From the NCBI RefSeq assembly GCF_003330765.1, contig NZ_CP024903.1:1178001-1242000 (forward strand): a stretch of DNA of 64,000 nt. Direction: 5' to 3'. How positions within the stretch are numbered: the stretch's first letter is position 1; each line of letters begins with the position of its first letter. The notes beneath the pieces are model-generated. The model searched no databases, was not told where the DNA came from, and was given only the letters and a program-made list of their open reading frames with translations. This document shows, in pieces, positions 44,089 through 52,031 of this stretch. The DNA is from Burkholderia pyrrocinia (GTDB taxonomy: Bacteria; Pseudomonadota; Gammaproteobacteria; Burkholderiales; Burkholderiaceae). The position numbers were made by a program, and so were the translations under genes.

Positions 44089-44787
44089 TTACGGCTTCGC
44101 GCCCACCACGAACTCGAACGTCGCGACGCCGTCGACGCCGCCCGTCACGCGGTCGCCCGGCTGCAGCGCGCCGACGCCGGCTGGCGTGCCGGTGAAGATC
44201 AGGTCGCCGGCCTTCAGCTCGACCGAGCGCGACACATACGCGATGACGTCGGGCACGGCCCAGATCATGTCGGCCAGATCGCCTTGCTGGCGCGTTTCGC
44301 CGTTGACCGCGAGCCAGATGCGGCCCGTCGCCGGGTGGCCGGTGGCCGTCGCCGCGCGCAGCGCGGTCACCGGGCCCGACGCGTCGAAGCCCTTCGCCCA
44401 GTCCCACGGACGGCTCAGCTTCTTCGCTTCGGCCTGCAGGTCGCGGCGCGTGAGGTCGACGCCGACGCCGTAGCCCCACACGTGCGACAGCGCGTCGGCC
44501 GGGTCGATCGACCGGCCGTCCTTGCCGATCGCGACGACCAGCTCGATTTCATGATGGAGATCGTTCGTCAGCGGCGGATAGGGGACGGTGCCGCTTGCCG
44601 GGACGATCGCATCGGCCGGCTTCGTGAAGAAGAACGGCGGCTCGCGGTCGGGATCGGCGCCCATTTCGCGTGCGTGGTCGGCGTAGTTGCGGCCGACGCA
44701 GAATACGCGGCGCACCGGAAAGCGCGCGGACGACTGTTCGACTTCGACGGAAGGACGCTCGGCAGCGTCGATGACATAGGCGGACAT
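44089..44787 (-). CDS. Fumarylacetoacetate hydrolase family protein
   Basis: 232 residues from ATG 44787 (MSAYVIDAAERPSVEVE). FAH fold with 'CVGRNYADHAREMG', metal-binding acidic residues in 'HHEIELVVAIG' and 'GYGVGVDLTRRDLQ', and 'LIFTGTPAGVGALQPGD'. The short single-domain form cleaves C-C bonds of acylpyruvates or decarboxylates oxaloacetate. It follows the AraC gene in the same direction (127-bp gap). Confidence 0.9.
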   Translation of the reverse strand: MSAYVIDAAERPSVEVEQSSARFPVRRVFCVGRNYADHAREMGADPDREPPFFFTKPADAIVPASGTVPYPPLTNDLHHEIELVVAIGKDGRSIDPADALSHVWGYGVGVDLTRRDLQAEAKKLSRPWDWAKGFDASGPVTALRAATATGHPATGRIWLAVNGETRQQGDLADMIWAVPDVIAYVSRSVELKAGDLIFTGTPAGVGALQPGDRVTGGVDGVATFEFVVGAKP

Positions 44788-44913
44788 CGGATGGCCTCGT
44801 TCGGTAGATAGACGGATGCCGGCGCCCGTGCGGCGCACGGGCCGGCATGCGTGCAACGATACCCGACGCGCGTGCGGCCGGATGCGACGCAATTGCGTTT
44901 TACCGGGACAAAA

Positions 44914-45855
44914 CTACGCGTCGGCGGCCGCCGGCGCATCGTCGCCGTCCGGCAACGCGGCGTTCGCGTCGCGGTAGGCCTTCGGCGACACGCCGACCCG
45001 CGCGCGGAAGCGCCGCGCGAAATACCCTTCGTCGCGAAAGCCGACCGAGCGCGCGATGTCCGCGATGCGCCGGCTCGTATGGGCCAGCAGCGATTGCGCG
45101 AGCGCGATCCGGCGCTCGGTCACGAGATCGGTGAACGTGCTGCCGGTTTCCTTGCGGACCAGGTGCGCGAGGTAGTTGGGCGACAGGAACGCGGCCTCGG
45201 CGGTCGCGGCGAGCGTCAGGTCCTCGCGGGTCAGGTTCGCGCGCACGTGCCGCAGCACGCGCGCGAGCGCGTCGCGCCGGCCCGCGCGCTGGGCGCCGCG
45301 CTGCGCGAGCTTGTCGAGCGCGCCCGCGTACTGCGTGCAGACGAGCCCGATCAGTTGCAGCAGGTAGCCGCGCAGCAACGTGGTCGAGCCGAAGGTGCGC
45401 ACGCGATCGGTGTCGAGCATGCACAGCGCGAGGCGGCGCGCTTCGTCGTACGTGTCGCCGGTCAGGATGAAGTCGAGATGCTCCTGGAAGCGGAACGGCG
45501 TCAGCTCGGGAAAGCGGTGCGCGGGCACGTCCTCGAGATCGAGCGGGTCGACGTCGAGATCGGCGCGCAGGAACGCCTGGCTGAAGTTGATCACGATGAA
45601 GTGCGCGCCTTCCGGATGCGGGATCAGGTGCTCGCGGTGCGGCAGCACGAACGCGAGCGCGCCGCGCGGAAACGGCCGCGTGACGCCGCCGATCCGCTGC
45701 TCCGTATCGCCGCCGAGATTGAACTGGATCTGGAAATACGCGTGCCGGTGCGGCTCGGTGATCGCCTGGCGCGACGCTTGGTCGCGGATGTAGAAATCGA
45801 GCCGGTCGCTGCGTTCGGGCATCCCGTACAGGCGCGGCGGGGCGATGGAGGGCAT
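44914..45855 (-). CDS. AraC family transcriptional regulator
   Basis: 313 residues from ATG 45855 (MPSIAPPRLYGMPERS). N-terminal cupin-like sensing domain ('HRHAYFQIQFNLGGDTEQRIGG') and a C-terminal double helix-turn-helix (about 205-300, 'LAATAEAAFLSPNYLAHLVRKETGSTFTDLV' and 'IADIARSVGFRDEGYFARRFRARVGVSPKAYR'). May control the FAH hydrolase gene just downstream. Confidence 0.92.
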   Translation of the reverse strand: MPSIAPPRLYGMPERSDRLDFYIRDQASRQAITEPHRHAYFQIQFNLGGDTEQRIGGVTRPFPRGALAFVLPHREHLIPHPEGAHFIVINFSQAFLRADLDVDPLDLEDVPAHRFPELTPFRFQEHLDFILTGDTYDEARRLALCMLDTDRVRTFGSTTLLRGYLLQLIGLVCTQYAGALDKLAQRGAQRAGRRDALARVLRHVRANLTREDLTLAATAEAAFLSPNYLAHLVRKETGSTFTDLVTERRIALAQSLLAHTSRRIADIARSVGFRDEGYFARRFRARVGVSPKAYRDANAALPDGDDAPAAADA

Positions 45856-45946
45856 GAAGGATTGTGCGGTTCGTGACGCGGTGGAGCCGCGATGGTACAG
45901 CGAACCGCGCGAGGCCGGAATGTGTGGCGGCGGCGCGCGGTGGCGA

Positions 45947-46741
45947 TCAAGCGTCCGGATGGAAGCCGAGATAGCGGGCGTGCGGGTCAGTAACGCTACC
46001 GGCAAGCCGGCTCGACGCGTCGACCGATGCAAGCGCATCCGTTGTCGCCGCGCGGTTCGATACCAGCGTCCAGGCGATGGCGTCGCCGGCGGCAACCGTC
46101 GACGTCGTGAGCAGATCCGTCAAGGCGGCGAGCAGCGCGGGCGCGGGTGGCGCATGAATCACGAACCCTTCATTGGCCACGGCCGCCGTGTCGATCCCCA
46201 GGACCGCGCACAGCCGCGCGCGCAGCGGCGTCTCGGCTTCGCTCGCCGCTCGAGAGCGCGCGATGTTCTCGCGCGTGACCGCGTCGACGATCGCGCCGCC
46301 GCGGATGAGCGGCGCCTGCTGCCACGCGTCGGACGGGCATTGCTTGTCGCCGGGCGTCAGCGGCACGAACGGATTGATCTCGGCCGGGTAGATCCGGCAC
46401 ACGAGCGGGCGTTCATCGTAGATCCTGCAGCGCAGGTCGTCTTGCAGGTTCGGGCATGGCCCGGCGTGGGAGGCGGTGAGCACCACCGTGATGCGCACGG
46501 GCAGCGAGCCACTGAGCGCGGGTGTCGAACGGGCGCGCTTGTATGCGGCGAACGCGTTGTCGGGCTCGGGTTCGACGAGCCATGGCATCGCGTCGCACAG
46601 GAGCTCCACGTGACCGCCGCGCCGCAGCCACGCGATCGCCTCGCCGATCGTCAGTGGAATGCGCAGGTCGCGGCAGCATCCGCCGCAGCCGGTGCAGGCG
46701 AAGTCGATGTCGGCGGGGGTAGCAGCGGCGGTATCGTTCAT
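45947..46741 (-). CDS. YkgJ-type cysteine-cluster protein
   Basis: 264 residues. N-terminal CTGCGGCC cluster (about 16-23) plus 'CPNLQDDLRCRIYDERPLVCRIYP' form the zinc/iron-binding module of the YkgJ/CxxCxxCC family, thought to bind a metal and possibly to act in protein modification. The C-terminal 120 residues are not recognised. Function unknown. Confidence 0.85.
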   Translation of the reverse strand: MNDTAAATPADIDFACTGCGGCCRDLRIPLTIGEAIAWLRRGGHVELLCDAMPWLVEPEPDNAFAAYKRARSTPALSGSLPVRITVVLTASHAGPCPNLQDDLRCRIYDERPLVCRIYPAEINPFVPLTPGDKQCPSDAWQQAPLIRGGAIVDAVTRENIARSRAASEAETPLRARLCAVLGIDTAAVANEGFVIHAPPAPALLAALTDLLTTSTVAAGDAIAWTLVSNRAATTDALASVDASSRLAGSVTDPHARYLGFHPDA

Positions 46742-46802
46742 TTGTAGTGTGCTGGGGTATCGGGCGTGCCGCGAAGCATCGCGACGCCGCCGGCGGTTTC
46801 GT

Positions 46803-47402
46803 TCAACGGACGAGCAGCGGCGCGACCCGGCGGCGCAGCTCGGGCACGACTTCGGCGTCGAACCACGGATGATGCTTGAACCACGCCTGGTTGCGCGGCG
46901 ACGGATGCGGCAGCGGCAGCACGTCGGGGCCGTAGTCGCGCCACGCGTGCACGGTGTCGGTCAGCGTCGGCTTGCGCGTGTCGCGCAGGAAATGCCGCTG
47001 CGCATACTGGCCGATCAGCAGCGTCAGCCGGATCGACGGCAACTCGGCGATCAGCCGGTCGATCCACAGTTGCGCGCATTCGGGGCGCGGCGGATTGTCG
47101 CCGCTCGCGCCGCGGCCCGGGTAGCAGAAACCCATCGGCACGATCGCGAAGCGCGTCTCGTCGTAAAAGGTATCGGCGTCGACGTCGAGCCAGTCGCGCA
47201 GCCGCTTGCCGCTCGCGTCGTCCCACGGGATACCGCTCGCATGGACGCGCGCGCCGGGCGCCTGCCCGACGATCAGGATGCGCGCGTCGCGATGGGCGCG
47301 CACGACGGGGCGCGGGCCGAGCGGCAGATCGGCTTCGCATGCACGGCACGCGCGGATTTCGGTGAGCAGCACGTCGAGCGGCGCGCGCGTTCGTTTCGGC
47401 AT
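46803..47402 (-). CDS. Uracil-DNA glycosylase family protein (4Fe-4S type)
   Basis: 199 residues from ATG 47402 (MPKRTRAPLDVLL). GQAPGARVHASGIPWDD is motif 1 and LPHPSPRN is the C-terminal catalytic loop. Four cysteines (CRAC, then GFC and PEC sixteen residues apart) occupy the spacing of the iron-sulfur ligands of family 4 glycosylases. Motif 1 departs from the usual GEAPG, so substrate range may differ. Base-excision repair in the cytosol. Confidence 0.85.
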   Translation of the reverse strand: MPKRTRAPLDVLLTEIRACRACEADLPLGPRPVVRAHRDARILIVGQAPGARVHASGIPWDDASGKRLRDWLDVDADTFYDETRFAIVPMGFCYPGRGASGDNPPRPECAQLWIDRLIAELPSIRLTLLIGQYAQRHFLRDTRKPTLTDTVHAWRDYGPDVLPLPHPSPRNQAWFKHHPWFDAEVVPELRRRVAPLLVR

Positions 47403-47528
47403 CGATTCGGATCGGGGACGGAGTGGCCAGGCAGCGTCGTCCGGGTGGCGCATGCCGGATGCCGCCGAATGGACCGATCGGCGTGGCGCGCCGCCGGAGC
47501 GCGCGCTGCATGCATCACGCGGCGCGCA

Positions 47529-48590
47529 TCACGCCTGCGACGGGCCCGGTGCGCCGCCTTCGGCGACCGCAGCATCATACAACGCGGTTTGCGCGATCGC
47601 CGCGGCGATCCCCGCGTCGTCGCGCGGACCGTCGAGCATGCCCCAGCGCCGGTACTGGGACAGGAACCACTCGCCTTCGCGCGGATCGGGCCGGTTCACG
47701 GCGCCGTCGTCGTGGAAGCGGATCGGCAGCGGCGGCGCGGCGAACGGCCCCGCGCCGTAGTCGCCGAGCAGGCGCGGCGCGATCAGCCGGGCCGGCACGC
47801 CGAGCGCGTCGGGCGACGCGAGCCAGTCGGCCGCCTCGCGGCGGTGCGCGGCGCTGTCGAGCCACGCGCACGCATCGACGAGCGTGCGGATCAGCGCGCG
47901 CGCGGTGGCCGGATACAGCGCGACGAAGTCGCGCCGGGCCGCGAGCACCTTTTCCGGATGATCGGGCCAGATCTCGCTCGTGACGGCGACGGTCCGGCCC
48001 GCGCCGCAGGCGTCGGCTACCGCGTGCCACGGCTCGCCTGCGCAGAAGCCGTCGAGCTCGCCGTTCGCGAGCGCGGCGACCATCTCGGGCGGCGGGATCA
48101 CGACGCTGCGCACGTCGCGCAGCGGATCGACGCCGTGCGACGCGAGCCAGTGGTTCAGCCACATCGCGTGCGTGCCGGTCGGGAATGTCTGCGCGAGGAG
48201 CGGCTTGCGGCCGAGCGTCGCGAACGTGGCGCGCACGCTGCCGTTGTCGCGATACGCGTCGGCGAGGCCGCGCGACAACGTGATCGCCTGGCCGTTGCGG
48301 TTCAGCACCATCAGCGCGGCCATGTCGGCCTGCGGGCCGCCGATGCCGAGCTGCAGCCCGCAGACGAGCCCGTACAGCGCATGCGCGGCGTCGAGCTCGC
48401 CGCTCAGCAGCTTGTCGCGCACGGCGGCCCACGACGGCTGGCGGCTCAATTCGAGCGTGAGGCCGTGCCGCGCGCCGAGGTTCAGGCGCTGCGCGACGAT
48501 CAGCGGGGCCGCGTCGCTCAGCGCGACGAACCCGAGGCGAAGATGTGCGCGTTCCGGCGCGGCGGGAGGGGAAGTATTCATGGCGTTCAT
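47529..48590 (-). CDS. nasS: Nitrate/nitrite sensor NasS (NrtA-like, cytosolic)
   Basis: 353 residues from ATG 48590, overlapping the nasT stop (ATGA), so translation is coupled. NrtA/SsuA-like binding fold ('LRLGFVALSDAAPLIVAQRLNLGARHGL', 'GTHAMWLNHWLASHGV', 'GFCAGEPWHAVA'), but there is no signal peptide and no ABC permease gene. This is the pattern of NasS, which holds NasT inactive in the cytosol and releases it when nitrate or nitrite binds. Confidence 0.9.
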   Translation of the reverse strand: MNAMNTSPPAAPERAHLRLGFVALSDAAPLIVAQRLNLGARHGLTLELSRQPSWAAVRDKLLSGELDAAHALYGLVCGLQLGIGGPQADMAALMVLNRNGQAITLSRGLADAYRDNGSVRATFATLGRKPLLAQTFPTGTHAMWLNHWLASHGVDPLRDVRSVVIPPPEMVAALANGELDGFCAGEPWHAVADACGAGRTVAVTSEIWPDHPEKVLAARRDFVALYPATARALIRTLVDACAWLDSAAHRREAADWLASPDALGVPARLIAPRLLGDYGAGPFAAPPLPIRFHDDGAVNRPDPREGEWFLSQYRRWGMLDGPRDDAGIAAAIAQTALYDAAVAEGGAPGPSQA

Positions 48591-49180
48591 TTGGGTGACG
48601 CGTCGAGCAGTTGCCGTGCGACGTCGACGATGCGCAGGCCCTGATCCATCGCGCGCTTGCGCAGCGCCGCATACGCGTCGTGTTCGGACAGCTTGCGCTG
48701 GTCCATCAGCACGCGTTTCGCGCGATCGATCAGCTTGCGCTCCGTGAGTTCGCGCTCGACGTCGGCAAGCCGGCGGCGCAGCGCATCGTCGTGCGAGAAG
48801 CGCGCGAGCGCGACTTCGAGAATCGGCGCGAGGCGCTCGGCCGACAGCCCTTCGACGAGATACGCGCTGACGCCCGCGCCGACCGCCGCGCGGATCAGCG
48901 ACTGGTCGGCGTCGTGGCTGAACATCAGCACGGGGCGCGGCGCGGTCGCGTGCATCACCGCGAGCTGCTCGAGCGTGTCGCGCGACGGCGAATCGGTATC
49001 GATGATCACGACGTCGGGGCGCTGCTCCTCGACGGCCGCCGGCAGGCGCGCGGGCGTCGCCACGTCGTTGAGCATCTCGTAGCCGAGGCGTGCGAGCGCG
49101 TCGCCGAGTTCGCCGATCGGCTTGTCGGTGTCGGTGACGAGCAGCACGCGCAGGCGGGTGGAAGGGGGAGGCGAACTCAT
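48587..49180 (-). CDS. nasT: ANTAR-domain RNA-binding antiterminator NasT
   Basis: 197 residues from ATG 49180 (MSSPPPSTRLRVLL). N-terminal receiver-like domain ('VVIIDTDSPSRD') and C-terminal ANTAR domain (about 130-190, 'RKLIDRAKRVLMDQRKLSEHDAYAALRKRAMDQGLRIVDVARQLL'). ANTAR proteins bind paired hexaloop hairpins in leader RNA and prevent termination. Both nitrate-gene leaders in this locus contain such hairpins. Lies 120 bp after cobA, overlaps nasS. Confidence 0.93.
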   Translation of the reverse strand: MSSPPPSTRLRVLLVTDTDKPIGELGDALARLGYEMLNDVATPARLPAAVEEQRPDVVIIDTDSPSRDTLEQLAVMHATAPRPVLMFSHDADQSLIRAAVGAGVSAYLVEGLSAERLAPILEVALARFSHDDALRRRLADVERELTERKLIDRAKRVLMDQRKLSEHDAYAALRKRAMDQGLRIVDVARQLLDASPK

Positions 49181-49300
49181 GATGCGGGCAACAGGGGCGG
49201 CGGAACTGTGGTGCAAGGCGCGAACGATGGATGCGGACGGCAAGCGCAGCCCGCGTTGTCGGGAAGGGAGTGCGGCCGAAGCCGCGCGATGCCGCGCATG

Positions 49301-50062
49301 CTAGGCGGCCCGGGAAAGCGCCGCTTCGCTGGCGGCGTCCGCGCACTGCACGGACGCTTCGCCGATCGCCCCGCCGACGAGGATCACGGCCGGGCTGCCG
49401 AGCCGCGCTGCGTCGATGCCGCGCGCGAGACCGCCTAGCGTGCCGGTCCAGCGGCGTTCGTCGGGCGTGCCAGCCCATTGTACGGCCGCTGCCGGCGTCG
49501 ACGCCGGCAGCGCGGCGAGCAGGCCCGCCGCAATGCTGTCGACGCGGCTCATCCCCATGTAGATCGCGAGCGTGGTGCCGGTCGCCGCGAGTCGCGACCA
49601 GTCGGGTTCGCCGTGGTCCTGGCGGTGCGCGGTGATGAACGTGACGCCCTGGCAATGCTCGCGGTGGGTCAGCGAGATGCCGAGGCTCGCGGCGGCCGCG
49701 AATCCCGACGAGATGCCGTTGACGATCTCGACCGGAATCGCGGCGGCGCGCAGCGTCGCGAGTTCTTCGCCGGCGCGCCCGAACAGCAGCGCGTCGCCGC
49801 CTTTCACGCGCACCACGTGCGCGCCGCGCAGCGCGTAGCGGCGCATCAGCCGCTCGATGAACGCCTGCGGCGTGGAACGGCAGCCGCCGCGCTTGCCGAC
49901 GCGGATGACGCGGGCCTGCGGCGCGAGTTCGACGATGCCGGGCGCGACGAGATCGTCGAGCAGCAGCACGTCGGCGGCGGCCAGCGCCTTCACGGCCTTC
50001 AGCGTGAGGAGATCGGGATCGCCGGGGCCGGCGCCCAGCAGCGTGACTTTGCCAGTCGTCAT
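49301..50062 (-). CDS. cobA: Uroporphyrinogen-III C-methyltransferase (SUMT)
   Basis: 253 residues from ATG 50062 (MTTGKVTLLGAGPGDPDLLTLKAVKAL). The SAM-binding glycine-rich start, 'VVRVKGGDALLFGRAGEE', 'NGISSGFAAAASLGISLTHR' and 'TLAIYMGMSRVD' are all standard. Makes precorrin-2, the precursor of siroheme, which the adjacent NirB needs; placement in the nitrate locus fits this role. First gene of the minus-strand cobA-nasT-nasS unit. Confidence 0.93.
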   Translation of the reverse strand: MTTGKVTLLGAGPGDPDLLTLKAVKALAAADVLLLDDLVAPGIVELAPQARVIRVGKRGGCRSTPQAFIERLMRRYALRGAHVVRVKGGDALLFGRAGEELATLRAAAIPVEIVNGISSGFAAAASLGISLTHREHCQGVTFITAHRQDHGEPDWSRLAATGTTLAIYMGMSRVDSIAAGLLAALPASTPAAAVQWAGTPDERRWTGTLGGLARGIDAARLGSPAVILVGGAIGEASVQCADAASEAALSRAA

Positions 50063-50170
50063 GTCGTGTTCCTTGCCGCGTGCGTGCGTGCGGCGGTCGA
50101 GTACGCGTGGTCTGCGCGGCGGTGGCGGGCGGTCGAACCGCACCGGCATCCGGCCGTGCCGCGCACGGAG

Positions 50171-50248
50171 GGACACCGTTGTCCTGATCGGCCCGCCGTG
50201 AACGACGGGCATGGTTTGCGGGGACTGCCCACCGGCGCCGTTGCCGGT
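50171..50248 (-). promoter_or_regulatory. ANTAR-target hairpin pair in the cobA-nasTS leader RNA
   Basis: On the minus strand, hairpin 1 (50248-50231) is ACCGGC-[AACGGC]-GCCGGT and hairpin 2 (50184-50171) is GGAC-[AACGGT]-GTCC; bracketed hexaloops have A at position 1 and G at position 4, as ANTAR proteins require. The leader continues about 110 nt to the cobA start. A further GC-rich hairpin (50168-50154) follows, but no T-run terminator is visible, so the read-through switch here may be Rho-dependent or translational. Confidence 0.65.
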
Positions 50249-50264
50249 GTGATGCATGAGGTTG

Positions 50265-50280
50265 AGCAATATCCGGGCCA
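50265..50280 (-). promoter_or_regulatory. Sigma-54 promoter of cobA-nasT-nasS
   Basis: Minus strand TGGCCCGGATATTGCT: one mismatch to TGGCACG-N4-TTGCW, with GG and GC in place. Expected start about 50254, only a few bases before the first ANTAR hairpin. Confidence 0.75.
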
Positions 50281-50367
50281 ACCGGCATGACGCGTGGCGT
50301 TCGCGCGGCGCGACGCACTGCGCACGGCCGCAATGCCGCATCGGCGTGCATCGCGCCCCACCAGCGC

Positions 50368-50416
50368 GCACCGCGATGTCGCATGGCGACAGTGCTGCAG
50401 CGCACCACATCTGTGC
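50368..50416. promoter_or_regulatory. Two tandem NtrC-like enhancer sites
   Basis: GCACCGCGATGTCGC (50368-50382) and GCACCACATCTGTGC (50402-50416) resemble the dyad GCACCA-N3-TGGTGC; the left halves are near perfect, the right halves have two mismatches each. They are 34 bp apart (about three turns) and lie roughly 120-130 bp from both sigma-54 promoters, suited to serve both directions. Confidence 0.5.
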
Positions 50417-50517
50417 TTCGCCGCATCGTGGCGCATCGCGCACCGCGTGCCGGACCGCCTCTTGCGCTGGCCGGCGAGCCTTGCGCGGCGGGGCTGCGGT
50501 CCCGATTCGGTCCGACA

Positions 50518-50532
50518 TGGCACGGTGCTTGC
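50518..50532 (+). promoter_or_regulatory. Sigma-54 promoter of the nitrate assimilation operon
   Basis: TGGCACGGTGCTTGC matches the -24/-12 consensus at every conserved position (GG at 50519-50520, GC at 50531-50532). Expected transcription start about 50544, giving a leader of about 139 nt before ATG 50683. Confidence 0.88.
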
Positions 50533-50544
50533 GTAAGCTGGTTC

Positions 50545-50621
50545 GGGCGAATCAACGGCGATTCGTCCGCAGTACCGATTACAGACGTGCCCGGCAACGG
50601 GCTTCATGGGCAACGGCGTCC
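50545..50621 (+). promoter_or_regulatory. ANTAR-target hairpin pair in the nitrate operon leader RNA
   Basis: Hairpin 1 (50545-50568) has a nine-bp stem (one G-U) around the loop AACGGC at 50554-50559. Hairpin 2 (50608-50621) is GGGC-[AACGGC]-GTCC with the identical loop at 50612-50617. Both loops keep A1 and G4. Between them is a GCCCG-GCAA-CGGGC tetraloop stem (50589-50602). Hairpin 2 shares 50612-50621 with the terminator's left arm, so only one can form; NasT binding would favour hairpin 2 and read-through. Confidence 0.82.
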
Positions 50622-50667
50622 TACGCATCGGGTCTCGACGAGACCGGGTGCGCAGGACGCCGTTTTT
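50612..50667 (+). terminator. Leader attenuator upstream of the nitrate transporter
   Basis: An 11-bp outer stem AACGGCGTCCT/AGGACGCCGTT, inner stems including GGTCTC/GAGACC, then TTTTT at 50663-50667, only 15 bp before the start codon. A complete intrinsic terminator inside a leader, with no gene before it, marks transcription attenuation. Confidence 0.88.
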
Positions 50668-50682
50668 CGTTTGGCGGATGAC

Positions 50683-52008
50683 ATGACCGACAAAGCTACC
50701 CGTATCGATCTCTTCAGCTTCCGCACCGCGCCAATGCGCGCGTTCCACATGACGTGGATGGCGTTCTTCGTGTGCTTCTTCGCGTGGTTCGCCTGCGCGC
50801 CGCTGATGCCGCTCATCGCGCGCGAATTCCACCTGACCGCGGCACAGGTCGCCAACATCAACATCGCCGCGGTGGCCGCGACGATCGCCGTGCGGCTGCT
50901 CGTCGGCCCGATGTGCGACCGCTTCGGCCCGCGCCGCGTGTACGTCGGCTTGCTGCTGCTCGGCGCGATCCCCGTGTTCGCCGTGTCGTTCACGCACGAC
51001 TACCTGTCGTTCCTGATCTGCCGGCTCGGCATCGGTGCGATCGGCGCGGGCTTCGTGATCACGCAATACCACACGTCGGTGATGTTCGCGCCGAACGTGG
51101 TCGGCACCGCGAACGCGACGACGGCTGGCTGGGGCAATGCCGGCGCGGGCGCGACGCAGGCGCTGATGCCGCTGATCGTCGCCGCCGGCCTGATGCTCGG
51201 TTTCGGTGACGACTCGTCGTGGCGCATCGCGCTCGTCGTGCCGGGCGTCGCGATGCTCGTGATGGCCTGGGCGTACTGGCGCTTCACGCAGGATTGCCCG
51301 CAAGGCGACTTCGTCGCGCTGCGCAAGGAAGGCGTGACGGTCGACAGCGGCAAGAAGGGCGGCTGGGCGAGCTTCGTCGCCGCATGCGGCAACTATCGCG
51401 TGTGGATGCTGTTCGTTACGTATGGCGCGTGCTTCGGCGTCGAGGTGTTCATCCACAACATCGCCGCGCTGTACTACGTCGATCACTTCAGCCTGTCGCT
51501 GAAGGACGCGGGCTTCGCGGTCGGCCTGTTCGGGCTGCTCGCGCTGTTCGCCCGCGCGCTCGGCGGCTGGCTGTCCGACAAGATCGCTGCGCGCCGCAGC
51601 CTCGACGTGCGCGCTGCGCTGCTGTGCGCGCTGATCATCGGCGAAGGGCTCGGGCTGATCTGGTTCTCGCATGCGCAAAGCATCGGCATCGCGCTCGTCG
51701 CGATGCTGACCTTCGGCCTCTTCACGCACATGGCCTGCGGTGCAACCTACGCGCTCGTGCCGTTCATCGACCGCAAGGCGCTCGGCGGCGTCGCGGGGAT
51801 CATCGGCGCGGGCGGCAACGTCGGCGCGGTCGCCGCGGCTTTCCTGCTGAAGGGTGTCGGCGACGTGCAGCACACGCTGAGCCTGCTCGGCCTCGCCGTC
51901 ACCGCGACCGCGCTGTGCGCGATGGCCGTGCGCTTCAGCGAAGAACACAAGGCACGCGAGGCCGAGCTGCGCGACCGCGCGCTGGCTGCCGGCAACGCCG
52001 CCAACTGA
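50683..52008 (+). CDS. Nitrate/nitrite transporter (NNP family MFS)
   Basis: 441 residues from ATG 50683. Twelve membrane helices with both nitrate-porter signatures: GWGNAGAGATQALMP in helix 5 and 'GAGGNVGAVAAAFLL' in helix 11, plus conserved arginines in 'VRLLVGPMCDRFGPRR' and 'ARALGGWLSDK'. First gene of the assimilation operon (23-bp gap to nirB); imports nitrate for the reductase encoded last. Confidence 0.94.
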   Translation: MTDKATRIDLFSFRTAPMRAFHMTWMAFFVCFFAWFACAPLMPLIAREFHLTAAQVANINIAAVAATIAVRLLVGPMCDRFGPRRVYVGLLLLGAIPVFAVSFTHDYLSFLICRLGIGAIGAGFVITQYHTSVMFAPNVVGTANATTAGWGNAGAGATQALMPLIVAAGLMLGFGDDSSWRIALVVPGVAMLVMAWAYWRFTQDCPQGDFVALRKEGVTVDSGKKGGWASFVAACGNYRVWMLFVTYGACFGVEVFIHNIAALYYVDHFSLSLKDAGFAVGLFGLLALFARALGGWLSDKIAARRSLDVRAALLCALIIGEGLGLIWFSHAQSIGIALVAMLTFGLFTHMACGATYALVPFIDRKALGGVAGIIGAGGNVGAVAAAFLLKGVGDVQHTLSLLGLAVTATALCAMAVRFSEEHKAREAELRDRALAAGNAAN

Positions 52009-52031
52009 TCGACCGAAGGAAACGTCACATT

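Larger units (their letters stand above)
50063..50682. other. 620-bp divergent nitrate control region
   Basis: Holds no gene. In order from left: cobA leader with hairpins at 50171-50184 and 50231-50248, sigma-54 promoter on the minus strand (50265-50280), two NtrC-like sites (50368-50382, 50402-50416), sigma-54 promoter on the plus strand (50518-50532), transporter leader with hairpins at 50545-50568 and 50608-50621 and a terminator at 50612-50667. Confidence 0.8.

Noticed and set aside
47529..48590. NrtA-like protein as the binding component of an ABC nitrate importer
   Set aside because: No signal peptide, no permease or ATPase genes, and ATGA overlap with nasT; NasS fits better.
50589..50602. 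GCCCG-GCAA-CGGGC hairpin as the second ANTAR hairpin
   Set aside because: Its loop is a GCAA tetraloop (or GGCAAC if opened) and lacks A1/G4; the hairpin at 50608-50621 has the exact loop of hairpin 1.
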